The notes below the pieces were generated by a model. That model did no database searches. It had not been told where the DNA came from and saw only the letters and a program-made list of their open reading frames with translations. A program made the translations under genes and the position numbers. Source: Streptomyces sp. SID8374 (GTDB taxonomy: Bacteria; Actinomycetota; Actinomycetes; Streptomycetales; Streptomycetaceae). From it: a stretch of DNA of 64,000 nucleotides. Where the stretch lies: assembly GCF_009865135.1 (NCBI RefSeq), contig NZ_WWGH01000001.1, forward strand, positions 3,410,001 through 3,474,000, given 5' to 3'. Of the stretch, positions 24,187 through 32,446 are shown piece after piece. Position 1 is the stretch's first letter; every line of letters begins with the position of its first letter.

Positions 24187-25251
24187 TCAGGTGCCGTCGG
24201 CGGGACCGGGCCCGCCCGGGGCCGCCAGGTCGCCCACCGTGACCAGTTCCAGGCCGCGTTCGAGCAGGCCCTCGATGATCGACGGGAGCACCTGTACGGT
24301 CTGGGCCCGGTCGCCGGCGCCCTCGTGCATCAGCACCACCGAGCCCGGCCCGGCACCCTCCAGGACGGTCGCGGCGATCTGTTCGGGCCCCGGCCTCGAC
24401 CAGTCGCGGGCGTCCACGTCCCACATGGTCACGGTGGCCGGATGCCCGTCGAGGGCGGCCAGGACCTCGGGGGTGAGGGACCCGTACGGCGGCCGGAACC
24501 AGGCCGGGGCCTCGCCCGTTCCGTTCAGCCGGGCCAACTCCTCTGCCGTACGGTCGAGTTGGTCACGCAGCTCCTGCGGTGACAGGTCGGGCAGGAACGG
24601 GTGCGACCACGAGTGGTTGCCCAACTCGTGGCCTGAAGCGGCGATCCGGCGTACCTCGTCGGGCAGCGCCACGACATGGTGGCCGACACAGAAGAACGTC
24701 GCGCGGGCCCCGTACCGCCCCAGGATCTCCACCACCTGGCGGGTGAACACCGGGTCGGGCCCGTCGTCGAAGGTGAGCGCGACCCGCCGGTCGTCCCGGC
24801 GGCCGTGGTCGAAGCAGCGCCCGGCCGCCGTCAGCGCCGCCCGGCCCGGCTCCCCACGCCGTACGCCCTCGAAATACTCCTCGGCGCGGCCGGCCAGCGT
24901 GCCGCTCTCGGCGGTCACCCGGGCCAGCGCACCAGGGGCGGTCCGGGCCTGCTCCGCGAGCTGTACGGCGGTGACGGAGCCGAACCGGGGGCGCGGCGGC
25001 AGCAGCCAGGGGTCCGCGCGGTACACCTCCAGACCGGCCGCCGTCATCGGGCCGTCAAGGAGCCCGTTGGTGCTGTCCAGGACCACGGCCGGGGCCTCGC
25101 CGTCGCCCAACCCCCGCAGCCAGGCGATCAGTTCGGCGACCCGGCCGCCGCTCCAGCTGCTCGGCTCGGCCACCCGGCGTCCCGCGTCGTCCAGGACCTC
25201 GACCCGGTAGCCCGTCTCCGTCCAGGCGATGCCCGCGTACCGCTTGCTCAT
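24187..25251 (-). CDS. NodB-type deacetylase with an unusual RNase-H/IS110-like N-terminal domain
   Basis: 354 residues. Residues 155-345 are a NodB/carbohydrate esterase 4 domain: TFDDGPD (Asp162, Asp163), metal ligands in NHSWSHP (His213, His217), RPPYG (253-257) and LMHEG (His309). Residues 1-110 (YAGIAWTETGYRVEVLDDAG, then VVLDSTNG) look like the N-terminal RNase-H-fold half of IS110 transposases with its acidic residues changed. There is no signal peptide, so unlike cell-wall deacetylases it should work in the cytoplasm, perhaps removing an acyl or formyl group from the pathway intermediate. Its ATG overlaps the stop of the condensation gene (ATGA). Confidence 0.8.
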   Translation of the reverse strand: MSKRYAGIAWTETGYRVEVLDDAGRRVAEPSSWSGGRVAELIAWLRGLGDGEAPAVVLDSTNGLLDGPMTAAGLEVYRADPWLLPPRPRFGSVTAVQLAEQARTAPGALARVTAESGTLAGRAEEYFEGVRRGEPGRAALTAAGRCFDHGRRDDRRVALTFDDGPDPVFTRQVVEILGRYGARATFFCVGHHVVALPDEVRRIAASGHELGNHSWSHPFLPDLSPQELRDQLDRTAEELARLNGTGEAPAWFRPPYGSLTPEVLAALDGHPATVTMWDVDARDWSRPGPEQIAATVLEGAGPGSVVLMHEGAGDRAQTVQVLPSIIEGLLERGLELVTVGDLAAPGGPGPADGT

Positions 25252-26621
25252 CGGCCCTCCAGCGCGATCGCCTTGTCCACGATCAGCCGCTCGGCCCCGC
25301 GGAGGAAGCGCTCCATCCCCGTACGGCTGATGACGGCCGGGTCGGCGGTCATGGCCAGGTCCAGGGCGCCCGGGGCGGTCAGCGCGTCCACCGCGATCGA
25401 GACGTTCTTCCGGGGCAGGAACTCGGTCGGCCAGCGCAGCTCGGTCCGGCCGGTCAGCTCGCTCAGCGGGACATCCGGCCGCTCCACGGTGTCGAACGGG
25501 GTGACGGCCGGGTCACGGGTGTCGTTCCACCAGTACGAGTGGTCGGCGGCCGCCTCCTTCTCGATCAGCCCCGCCACCTCGCGGTCCAGCGCCCACTTGT
25601 CGTACGCGGCATGGCGGAACGCGCTGAACGCGACGGACCGGGTCCGCCGCACCGCGTCCTCGAAGTCCCGGTCCGCGTCGGTGAGCCGGAACAGCGCCTC
25701 CTGCGCCACCGTGGAGACCGCGGCGGCGGCGGCCGGCTGGAACCGGTTGCCCACCACCACCTGGAGGAGCACCTCGCTGCTCCCCGACGACAGCGCCAGC
25801 TGGTGGGAGACCGCGCCCAGCAGCACGGCGGCATCGCTCACCCCGAACTCCTCGGCCACCCGCCCGACGGCCACCGCCAGCGCGGGCGAGCGCAGCAGCG
25901 CGTTGGGGAAGCGCCGGGCCGGGTCGCCCGCGAGTTCCGGGGCGGCGGGGTTCCGGAAGATCTGCCGGGGGCCGGCCGTCAGCTGGTCGACCCAGTAGCG
26001 GCGGGCCGCCTCGTCGCGGCGGCGGCCCAGCGGGGACGCCTGGACCTCGGCGGCCTCCAGGGGCTGGAGGGCGGGGCGGGATTCGCGCAGCGACGCGGCG
26101 GTCGCGCCCGCCTGGACCGCCTCCAGGTCGCGGAGCAGCCGGCCCAGACCCCAGTAGTCCATCCCGGTGTGGGCGCCGACCAGCACCAACCGGTGGACCA
26201 GGCCGCCGCTCTCCACCAGGCCGACCCGCAGGGGCCACTCCCGGGTGTGGTCGAAGGAGCGCCCGGCCAGCTGCCCCAGCAGGGCGGCGCTCACCTCCGG
26301 GGCCAGCTCCGCCGAGCTCGTACGCAGCTCCACGGGAAGATCACCGCTGCCGTCCACGACCTGCTCCAGACCGTCCTCGCCGTGCGGCAGGAAGCGGGTG
26401 TGCAGGCTGTCGTGGAGCAGGAGCAGCTCCTTGAGGTCCGCGAGCACACGCGCGATCGGGCGTGGCGGGGAGACGGGGAGTTCGACCGGCAGGTTGTACC
26501 GGGGGGCGTCGTCGCCGAGCCGGGACACGACCCCCCAGATCGCCCGCTGCCCCCAGGTCGCCGGGCCGCTCCCGGCTCTCGCGGAGTCCAGCCTGATGGT
26601 CGGGTCCTCGGCCGTCGTCAT
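25248..26621 (-). CDS. Stand-alone NRPS-like condensation domain protein
   Basis: 457 residues from ATG 26621, with a purine-rich GGAAGGCGGGAAG upstream. The fold is that of condensation/acyltransferase domains. The HHxxxDG active site appears as AHTGMDY, so the catalytic second His (151) and the Asp (155) are kept while the first His is Ala. Later elements (LSSGSSEVLLQVVVGNR, FLPRKNVSIAVDA) fit the C-terminal lobe. It probably forms an amide or ester between a carrier-bound acyl group and a second substrate. A terminator-like hairpin separates it from the gene upstream. Confidence 0.8.
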   Translation of the reverse strand: MTTAEDPTIRLDSARAGSGPATWGQRAIWGVVSRLGDDAPRYNLPVELPVSPPRPIARVLADLKELLLLHDSLHTRFLPHGEDGLEQVVDGSGDLPVELRTSSAELAPEVSAALLGQLAGRSFDHTREWPLRVGLVESGGLVHRLVLVGAHTGMDYWGLGRLLRDLEAVQAGATAASLRESRPALQPLEAAEVQASPLGRRRDEAARRYWVDQLTAGPRQIFRNPAAPELAGDPARRFPNALLRSPALAVAVGRVAEEFGVSDAAVLLGAVSHQLALSSGSSEVLLQVVVGNRFQPAAAAAVSTVAQEALFRLTDADRDFEDAVRRTRSVAFSAFRHAAYDKWALDREVAGLIEKEAAADHSYWWNDTRDPAVTPFDTVERPDVPLSELTGRTELRWPTEFLPRKNVSIAVDALTAPGALDLAMTADPAVISRTGMERFLRGAERLIVDKAIALEGR

Positions 26622-26733
26622 CGTCTTCCCGCCTTCCTTTCCCTTGCCTCGTCTGCCTCGTCGATGTCCGTGGTGGCGCGCTGCGGTGGTGGTTCTCTGC
26701 TGGGGCTCTCTGCCCTGGCTTTCTGCTGGGGCC

Positions 26734-26761
26734 GGGCCGGACGCCTCGCCGCGTCCGGCCC
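26734..26761 (-). terminator. Hairpin between the KS-like and condensation genes
   Basis: The 11-bp stem GGGCCGGACGC / GCGTCCGGCCC has a 6-nt loop and starts 9 bases after the stop codon of the KS-like gene. No T run follows, so it may only attenuate, splitting the operon into a stronger upstream and a weaker downstream part. Confidence 0.55.
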
Positions 26762-26770
26762 GTACACCCC

Positions 26771-27583
26771 CTAGGCGGCGGTGGCGGCGAAGAGCGCCAC
26801 ATGCGTGCGGCCGGAGCGCGGGTCCGTGTCGCACAGCACGATCCGCCGGTACGCGCGCTGCCACTCCTGCCAGTGGTCGGCCAGCTCCAGCCAGAGGCTG
26901 GTGCAGTAGCTGCCCGGGGCCACCCGGTGCACCGCGCCATGGGCGGGCACGTCCCCGGTGACCCAGGGGCCGAGGACCAGCAGCGTCCCGTCCTCCTCCC
27001 CCTCCCCCAGCTCCCGGCCGAGGGCGGCCGCCGCCGAACCGGCCGCGTGCGCCCGTACGAACCGCAGCCCGTCGCCGGTGGAGGCGCCGAGGACCAGGGC
27101 CGCCGCCGAGTCGGTCAGCGGGGTCTCCTGCGGGAGCGGGAACGGCGTCGGCAGGGTGGTCTGCTCCAGCACCGCGATCACCACCTCCGCCGCCCGACCC
27201 GAGCGGTGGTACGCCGAGGCGATCCGCAGCGCGGTGAAGGGCGCGGCCAGACCCTGCTGGCCGATCGCGAAGTTGACCGCCCGGCCGCCGAGTTGCTCGG
27301 TCAGGTGCGGGGCGACGGCGGTGAACGGCACCACGTCCGGCAGGGCGTGGGCGACGACCGCCAGCTCCGGCCGACTCCCGCCGACGCCCTCGTGGGCGAC
27401 CAGCAGGTCCACCAGGTCGCGGTGGTGGACGTGCGGGCCACGGCTCAGCAGCTCCTCGTCCGGCTTCTCGCCGAAAGGGGTGAGCAGATCGCGGAAGTAG
27501 TCGAGAGCGGCCGGGACGCCTTCCGGTGTCCGCCCCTGCGGCGAGCGCACCGAGGCGGCGGCCCGGAGGGTGAGCCCGCTCAT
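26771..27583 (-). CDS. Thiolase-fold (ketosynthase-like) protein lacking the usual active-site Cys
   Basis: 270 residues from ATG 27583. The pattern VNFAIGQQGLAAPFTALRIA lies where ketosynthases carry their nucleophilic Cys elbow, followed by AAEVVIAVLEQ and LTDSAAALVLG, all typical of the thiolase fold. No Cys occupies the elbow, and the protein is shorter than a full KAS (about 330). It overlaps the carrier-protein gene (ATGA) and lies one gene from an intact KAS III, so it may be a chain-length-factor-like partner of that enzyme. It is an enzyme-family relative of uncertain activity. Confidence 0.65.
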   Translation of the reverse strand: MSGLTLRAAASVRSPQGRTPEGVPAALDYFRDLLTPFGEKPDEELLSRGPHVHHRDLVDLLVAHEGVGGSRPELAVVAHALPDVVPFTAVAPHLTEQLGGRAVNFAIGQQGLAAPFTALRIASAYHRSGRAAEVVIAVLEQTTLPTPFPLPQETPLTDSAAALVLGASTGDGLRFVRAHAAGSAAAALGRELGEGEEDGTLLVLGPWVTGDVPAHGAVHRVAPGSYCTSLWLELADHWQEWQRAYRRIVLCDTDPRSGRTHVALFAATAA

Positions 27584-27972
27584 GACGCCCCCTCTCCGGC
27601 GCGGCCCGCGTCTGCCGCGCCTGCCGTGTCGCCCGCGCCGCCGACGCCTGCCGTGCTCCCCGCGCTTCCCGTGCTTGCCGGGCCTCCCCCGTCGACCCCG
27701 CCTCCCGCATCCCCCGCACCTTCCGCGCGGATCGCGGCCTCCACGTAATCGGCGAAGGACCCGAGCGTCCGCAGATCGTCGATGTCCAGCCCCTCCGGAT
27801 CGACCGAGATCCCGGTCGCCTCCTCGACGCTCATCAGCATCCCCAGCACAGCGATCGAGGTGAGCTGAAGCTCGTCGAAGAGCGCGGTCTCCTCCGTGAG
27901 CCCGCTGATCGGCCGCTCCAGCACCTCGCTCAGGGCCTTCTCGATGGTCAGCAACAATTCCTGACGTTCCAT
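27580..27972 (-). CDS. Acyl carrier protein with long Gly/Ala tail
   Basis: 130 residues. The first 85 form a carrier-protein domain, with Ser39 in FDELQLTSIAVLGML as the likely phosphopantetheine site (TSI instead of the usual DSL). The last 45 residues are Gly/Ala/Ser-rich (VDGGGPASTGSAGSTAGVGG) and look disordered. Its ATG overlaps the stop of the KAS III gene by 1 nt and its stop overlaps the KS-like gene, so the three are coupled. The changed residue before Ser39 may tune recognition by one of the two PPTases. Confidence 0.8.
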   Translation of the reverse strand: MERQELLLTIEKALSEVLERPISGLTEETALFDELQLTSIAVLGMLMSVEEATGISVDPEGLDIDDLRTLGSFADYVEAAIRAEGAGDAGGGVDGGGPASTGSAGSTAGVGGAGDTAGAADAGRAGEGAS

Positions 27973-28964
27973 CAGGCACCGCCTCCCACACGGTGGGTGA
28001 TCACCATCGCGCCGAAGGTGGCGCCCAGGCCGACGGAGACCAGCAGATAGTGGGCGCCGTCGGCCAGGCGGCCCTCGTCGCGCAGGGTGGTGTAGTTGAC
28101 GAAGACGTCCGAGGCGTAGGTGTGGCTGAAGCGCGGAACGTTGTCCAGGAACACCTTCTCCGGCTCCACCTCCAGCTCCTTGACGGTCTGCCGCCACGCC
28201 AGCTTGTTGACGTTGTGCGGGATCACCAGGTCGACCTCGTCGAGGGTCAACTCCGCTTCCGCCAGGGCCTCGTGGATGACGTCGGCGATCCTGCGGCCGT
28301 ACTGCTCCCCGAACTCGGTGTTCTGCTCGGGGGTCAGCTCCAGCCACTGCGCGTACTCGCCGAGGGTCCGGATGGCGAAGGACCTGACCACATCGCCCTC
28401 GCCGTCCAGGGTGATCAGGCAGGAGGCCGCGGCATCCGCCATGATCGAGGTGTTGGGGATGTGCTGGACCATCGGCGAGTACGCCTGCTCGCCGGTGACC
28501 ATCAAGGCGTACGCGCCCTCCTCACCCTCCGCGCGCAGCAGCTCGCCGAGCACCTCGATGGCGCCCAGACTGCTGACGCACGCCTGGTGGCTGAAGCCGA
28601 AGGCCTCCGCGTGGGGCAGCCCGAGGTCCTGGCCGACCATCTGGGCGATGTCCACGTCGGGCGGGGCCACCGCCTGGGTGGTGTGCGCGTACGCCAGGTA
28701 GTCGACCCGGCCGTCCGCAGGCAGGGCGTCCAGGGCGGCGCGGGCGGCGGGCCGCAGCAGGTCCAGGAGTGGAAGCTCGGGGTCGAAGCGGAGGGTGTCC
28801 AGTCCGTAGAACTTGCGGAACACCCCGAGCTGGGCCCGGTGCAGGCCCAGCCGCTCGCCCAACTCCTCGATCCGTACGCTGCGTTCGGGCAGGTACGACT
28901 CGATCCGCTCCAGGGTGACCCGGCGGCCGTCGGTCACCTGCCGATCGGCGGTCGCGCCGCTCAT
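27972..28964 (-). CDS. 3-oxoacyl-ACP synthase III (FabH-like)
   Basis: 330 residues. The nucleophile is Cys129 in FSHQACVSSLG. His250 lies in LVIPHNVNKLAW. At the place where FabH usually has the NTS asparagine, the sequence reads SHTYASD (His281), so a Cys-His-His triad is possible. The GLGATFGAM end is typical of the family. It should perform decarboxylative condensation or acyl transfer onto one of the two carrier proteins. The start at ATG 28964 overlaps the methyltransferase stop (ATGA). The combination with an amino acid:carrier-protein ligase suggests an aminoacyl or modified aminoacyl starter. Confidence 0.88.
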   Translation of the reverse strand: MSGATADRQVTDGRRVTLERIESYLPERSVRIEELGERLGLHRAQLGVFRKFYGLDTLRFDPELPLLDLLRPAARAALDALPADGRVDYLAYAHTTQAVAPPDVDIAQMVGQDLGLPHAEAFGFSHQACVSSLGAIEVLGELLRAEGEEGAYALMVTGEQAYSPMVQHIPNTSIMADAAASCLITLDGEGDVVRSFAIRTLGEYAQWLELTPEQNTEFGEQYGRRIADVIHEALAEAELTLDEVDLVIPHNVNKLAWRQTVKELEVEPEKVFLDNVPRFSHTYASDVFVNYTTLRDEGRLADGAHYLLVSVGLGATFGAMVITHRVGGGA

Positions 28965-29788
28965 CCGCCGGTCACGACCTCGGCGCGGACCAGCCACAGC
29001 CGGTTGGCCCCACGACGTCCCCTCGGCTGGACCTCGTACGGCCAGCGGCCCTCGCCCGCGCCGGGCTGGCCGGGCTCGCGCAGGTCGGTGGTCTTCCAGC
29101 CGTGCTCGGCCACGAACTGCTCGGGCTCGTCGGTGCCGAAGAGCCACGGTGTGTCGTCGGCCGCGAGCGCGTCCAGGAAGCGCTTCGAGAACGGGCTGCG
29201 CAGCATGGCGCGCCCGAGCAGGTCGAAGGCCAGGTGGCTGCCGGGGGCCGAGGCGGAGGCGAGCAGCCGCAGCAGCCCGCCCGCCTGCTCCTCGGTGAGG
29301 AAGAAGGTCAGCCCCTCGGCGACCCACAGGGTCGGCCGGGTGCGGTCGAACCCGGCGGCCTCCAGAGCGGGCAGCCACTCCTTCGTCAGGTCGGCGGAGA
29401 CCTCGCGTCGGTCGGTGCGCGGCTCGGCCCCCAGGGCGTCCAGCCGACGGCGCTTCTCCTCGATCAGCGGGCCGTGGTCGACCTCGTAGAGCTCGGTGCC
29501 GTCCGGCCAGTCGAGGCGGAACGCACGGGTGTCCATGCCCGCCGCGATCAGCACGACCTGCTGGATCCCGCCCGCGCCGACGATGTCCTTGATGGCGTCG
29601 TCCAGGAACCGGGTCCGGATGGAGATGAACTGGAGCACGCCGCCGCCGACGTACCGGTCGATCAGTTCGAAGCCCCTGGGCGCGGCCAGGTCGCGGGCGA
29701 GCGGGTCGACGAACAGGGCGTCCTCCCGCTCGGACTCCTGTGCGCGGGCCGCGGCCATCCATTGGGCGGTGTACGAGACTGCATCCAT
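28961..29788 (-). CDS. SAM-dependent methyltransferase of the LCMT (carboxyl methyltransferase) family
   Basis: 275 residues. It has family marks YVGGGVLQFISIRTRFLDDAI, the SAM-binding VLIAAGMDTRAFRL, YEVDHGP, and WVAEGLTFFL. Members (PF04072) methylate carboxyl or hydroxyl oxygens, and in secondary metabolism they usually cap a free acid. Start ATG 29788; the next gene upstream ends 82 bp away, the largest gap in this part of the operon. The substrate is presumably a pathway intermediate. Confidence 0.85.
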   Translation of the reverse strand: MDAVSYTAQWMAAARAQESEREDALFVDPLARDLAAPRGFELIDRYVGGGVLQFISIRTRFLDDAIKDIVGAGGIQQVVLIAAGMDTRAFRLDWPDGTELYEVDHGPLIEEKRRRLDALGAEPRTDRREVSADLTKEWLPALEAAGFDRTRPTLWVAEGLTFFLTEEQAGGLLRLLASASAPGSHLAFDLLGRAMLRSPFSKRFLDALAADDTPWLFGTDEPEQFVAEHGWKTTDLREPGQPGAGEGRWPYEVQPRGRRGANRLWLVRAEVVTGG

Positions 29789-29870
29789 GGTGAAGACCCC
29801 TCCTCGGGATCGGTCGAATCCTCGGGACCGTGCGCGTCCTCGAAACCGTGCGCATCCTCGGGATTCGGGA

Positions 29871-30104
29871 TCAGGCGAAGAACGCCTTCTCGATGGTCGC
29901 GAGGGTCTGGAAGTCCTCGATGTCGATGGTGTCGAAGTCGATCTCGACGCCCGCCGCGTCCTCGATGGTGTAGACGAGCTCCACGAAGGCGAGCGAGTCG
30001 ACGAGCCGGCTCTCGATGAGGTCGACGTCGGCGGCGAGTTCGGTGCGCTCGGGGTGACGGCCGAGGATCCAGTCCCGGACCTTGTCGATACCTGCGGAAC
30101 TCAT
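29871..30104 (-). CDS. Acyl/aminoacyl carrier protein
   Basis: 77 residues, a canonical carrier protein with Ser37 in RLVDSLAFVELVYTIED. Its ATG overlaps the AcpS stop (ATGA). The amino acid:carrier-protein ligase lies just beyond AcpS, so this is the best candidate acceptor for the aminoacyl group, leaving the tailed carrier protein at 27580 for the KAS III/KS-like steps. Confidence 0.88.
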   Translation of the reverse strand: MSSAGIDKVRDWILGRHPERTELAADVDLIESRLVDSLAFVELVYTIEDAAGVEIDFDTIDIEDFQTLATIEKAFFA

Positions 30105-30532
30105 GGCATTCCCTTCGAAGTCACGGATGCGGCGAGATGGGGTGGGCGTGAGGCGGTGGCCGCCGCGACGGCGATCGCGAAGCCGGCGTCGTGGCTGATG
30201 GAGACGTCGATCGGGCCGAGTCCGGCGTGCTGCGCCAACTCGGCCGCCGCGCCCGAGAGCCGGACGCCGGGCCGGCCGCCGGGCCCGCGCAGGACCTCGA
30301 TGGCCTGCCAGGGGACCGGCCGTCCGACCGCCCCGAGAAGCTTGAAGACGGCCTCCTTGGCTGCCAGCCGCCCGGCGATCCCGGCCCGGTCGGGCTCCCC
30401 GTCCGGGGTCCGGGAGGCGGCCAGTTCGTCGGCGGAGAGGAACCGCCTGAGCACCGGCCCGATCCCGGGGTCCAGCAGTTCGCCGACCCGGGCGAGCGGC
30501 ACGAGGTCGACGCCGATCAGGGGCTGGCTCAC
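30101..30532 (-). CDS. Holo-ACP synthase (AcpS-type phosphopantetheinyl transferase)
   Basis: 143 residues from GTG 30532. Motifs are IGVDLVPLARV (Mg-binding Asp), FLSADELA, GRLAAKEAVFKLLG (catalytic E/K helix) and VSISHDAGFAIAV. It activates carrier proteins with phosphopantetheine. It is coupled to the ligase upstream (GTGA overlap 30529-30532) and to the carrier protein downstream (ATGA), so it is a dedicated pathway copy, in addition to the Sfp-type enzyme at 22184. Confidence 0.85.
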   Translation of the reverse strand: MSQPLIGVDLVPLARVGELLDPGIGPVLRRFLSADELAASRTPDGEPDRAGIAGRLAAKEAVFKLLGAVGRPVPWQAIEVLRGPGGRPGVRLSGAAAELAQHAGLGPIDVSISHDAGFAIAVAAATASRPPHLAASVTSKGMP

Positions 30533-31428
30533 GGCGGACCGGCGGCGGGTGCGGAGGCCGGTTCGGAGCCGGGCGCGGCGGTCCGTACGGCGGCCAGCGC
30601 GGTGTCGAGGTCCCCGTCGAAGTGCTCGGTGAGGACCGCGAGCCAGCGCTCCAGGCCGAAGGCGACGCAGGAGGTGTAGGCGTGCTCGCCGGACTCCAGC
30701 CGGATGGAGCACCGCTCGCCGAAGAAATTGCGGTGGGTGTTGACCGAGGCGATGGCCAGATCGCCGTACTGGAACTCGTACTTGACCGGGCTGAGCTTCT
30801 GCATCAGCGCGCGCCCGTTGTCGTTGCGGAAGAACGGGTCGCCGGCCGCCTCCCGGCCCAGGTCGATGCCGAGCGATCCGGCGAAGGCCTGGATCCGCCC
30901 GGTGAAGCGGGCCAGCACCTCCTGGGTGTGGTCGAAGCTGCCGAGGGCGACGATCTCGCGCATCTGGAAGCTGGCGAGGCGGCGCAGCCCGCTGTAGTGG
31001 TCCTCGTTGCGGAAGCAGCGGTTGACCAGGGTCACCAGCGAGTCGTCGGAGACCTGCCCGCCCTCGTGGAAGAGGTACGCGCCGTAGCAGGTGGCGTGCG
31101 GCAGCCCGTACCGCGCCTCGGTGACGGCACCCGGGCCGAACTTCCCCTCCACCGGCTTGAACTGATCATCAGTCAGGTCCAGTGAACCGGCCACCCAGGC
31201 GAGGTGGGGGAAGTTGGTGTAGACATCGAACTTCTCCAGGTCGGTCACCGGGAAGAGCGGCGGGGCGCTGATCTCCTCTGCGCCGTCCCCCAGCCCCCAG
31301 CCGGTGAAGACCCGGTCGAGTTCCCTGACGAGCGCGGTGGCCCTCGGCCCCAGGATGGCCAGGGCGGACTCGCCGTCGCTGCCGGTCAGCCGGGTGGGAC
31401 GGGCCGTCGGACGGGTCGGGCCGGTCAT
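30529..31428 (-). CDS. Class II tRNA-synthetase-like amino acid:[carrier protein] ligase
   Basis: 299 residues, the size of a class II catalytic core with no tRNA-binding arm. Motif 2 is CFRNEDHYSGLRRLASFQMREI. Motif 3 is CVAFGLERWLAVL. The three zinc ligands known for this SerRS-like family can be placed at Cys114, Glu158 and Cys254. Characterised members activate small amino acids with ATP and load them onto the phosphopantetheine arm of a carrier protein. Here a carrier-protein gene lies one gene downstream, with AcpS in between. Overlap with the diiron oxygenase stop is ATGA. The amino acid cannot be read from sequence; Gly, Ala or Ser would be typical. Confidence 0.85.
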   Translation of the reverse strand: MTGPTRPTARPTRLTGSDGESALAILGPRATALVRELDRVFTGWGLGDGAEEISAPPLFPVTDLEKFDVYTNFPHLAWVAGSLDLTDDQFKPVEGKFGPGAVTEARYGLPHATCYGAYLFHEGGQVSDDSLVTLVNRCFRNEDHYSGLRRLASFQMREIVALGSFDHTQEVLARFTGRIQAFAGSLGIDLGREAAGDPFFRNDNGRALMQKLSPVKYEFQYGDLAIASVNTHRNFFGERCSIRLESGEHAYTSCVAFGLERWLAVLTEHFDGDLDTALAAVRTAAPGSEPASAPAAGPP

Positions 31429-32297
31429 CGGATGAGTCCCGTCTTCTCGAGGTACTTGGCGGTCTTGCGGAAGGTGCGCAGCTCGGCCTCGGCGCGGGCC
31501 GGCGACTCCAGCAGGGACCGGCGCAGCTCGTGGGGGCGTTCGATGCCCGCGTCGCGGTAGACCTGGGGGTGGTAGAGGGATTCGAAGCTGTGCCGCATGT
31601 AGCGGCGCAGATACGTGGAGACCTCGTCCAGCTCCTGCTCGGTGGCGGTCTCCTTGAGGTCCTGGTGCAGCAGGTTGACCAGTTCGCGGCCGAAGGCGAT
31701 GTGCCGGGACTCGTCCTGGTGGTGGATCCGGTTGATGCCGCGGATCGTCTCGTGCAGCCGCTCGTCCTCGGCCATCGCCGAGTTGAAGTGGTCGACCAGC
31801 TCCTCGAAGATCAGGATGCGGGCGAAGACCAGCAGGCTCTGCACCTTGTCCGAGGGGGCGGCCGTCTCCGCGCCGCCGGCGGGCTGCCGGTAGATCTTCT
31901 TTCCGTAGCGGAGGCAGAATTCGGCGAAGAACCACATGTGCTCGTTCTCCTCACCGATGAAATGGTGGAAGAACTCCGAAGGCGTTTCGAAACCGGCGGT
32001 GTGGATCCGGTTGACGACCTCGACGAGCAGTTCCCGGATACCGTGGACATTCAGGCTGTAGAAATTGATGCTCTCGTGCTTGGACAGCGTGTGGAGCTGC
32101 TCGGGCGTGAGCTTCTCGGCCCACTCCGTCCCGTACGTGGTGGTGAGCTCGGGGCTCATCCACCACATGTCCTCGGGGAGCCGGTCCGGCCACTCGAAGA
32201 GCCGGTACGGGTTGTAGTAGTCGTCGATCGACTTGGTGGCGAGCCGGTCCAGGATTCCCCGAAACCGGTCGTTCCGGTCGATCACGTCGCTGACCAT
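31425..32297 (-). CDS. AurF-type diiron oxygenase (putative N-oxygenase), first gene of the main operon
   Basis: 290 residues. All seven iron ligands of AurF-like enzymes fit: Glu75 (SKHESINF), Glu117 and His120 (GEENEHMWF), Glu165 (LIFEELVDH), His192, Glu196 and His199 (HHQDESRH). AurF turns an arylamine into a nitro group, and CmlI acts on a carrier-bound precursor. Since a carrier-loading ligase is coupled to this gene, oxidation of an aminoacyl-carrier protein (to hydroxylamine, nitroso or nitro) is plausible but unproven. It is the first gene of the operon; the DNA upstream carries two near-identical 29-bp repeats. Confidence 0.85.
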   Translation of the reverse strand: MVSDVIDRNDRFRGILDRLATKSIDDYYNPYRLFEWPDRLPEDMWWMSPELTTTYGTEWAEKLTPEQLHTLSKHESINFYSLNVHGIRELLVEVVNRIHTAGFETPSEFFHHFIGEENEHMWFFAEFCLRYGKKIYRQPAGGAETAAPSDKVQSLLVFARILIFEELVDHFNSAMAEDERLHETIRGINRIHHQDESRHIAFGRELVNLLHQDLKETATEQELDEVSTYLRRYMRHSFESLYHPQVYRDAGIERPHELRRSLLESPARAEAELRTFRKTAKYLEKTGLIR

Positions 32298-32370
32298 CGA
32301 GTGATTCCTCCGTTCGCTTCGAGGGCTCTTTGCTGAATCCAGATTAGAAATCCGGCCATGGGTTCCTCAA

Positions 32371-32399
32371 TGCCCGGAACCGGCTGCCGAATTCGGCCA
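32371..32399. repeat. Operator-like 29-bp repeat, copy 1
   Basis: Starts TGCCCGGAACCGGCTGCCG and ends TTCGGCCA. It differs from copy 2 at three positions, two of which weaken the terminal inverted repeat. Confidence 0.7.
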
Positions 32400-32446
32400 G
32401 TGGGCCGTCCTGTTCTGGTCAGGGATTTCCCTCGGGAGTTACTCGA

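Noticed and set aside
22600..24582. 660-codon plus-strand frame opposite the PPTase, MFS and NodB genes
   Set aside because: It crosses three real minus-strand genes and their boundaries; composition is His/Asp/Gly-rich, typical of antisense frames.
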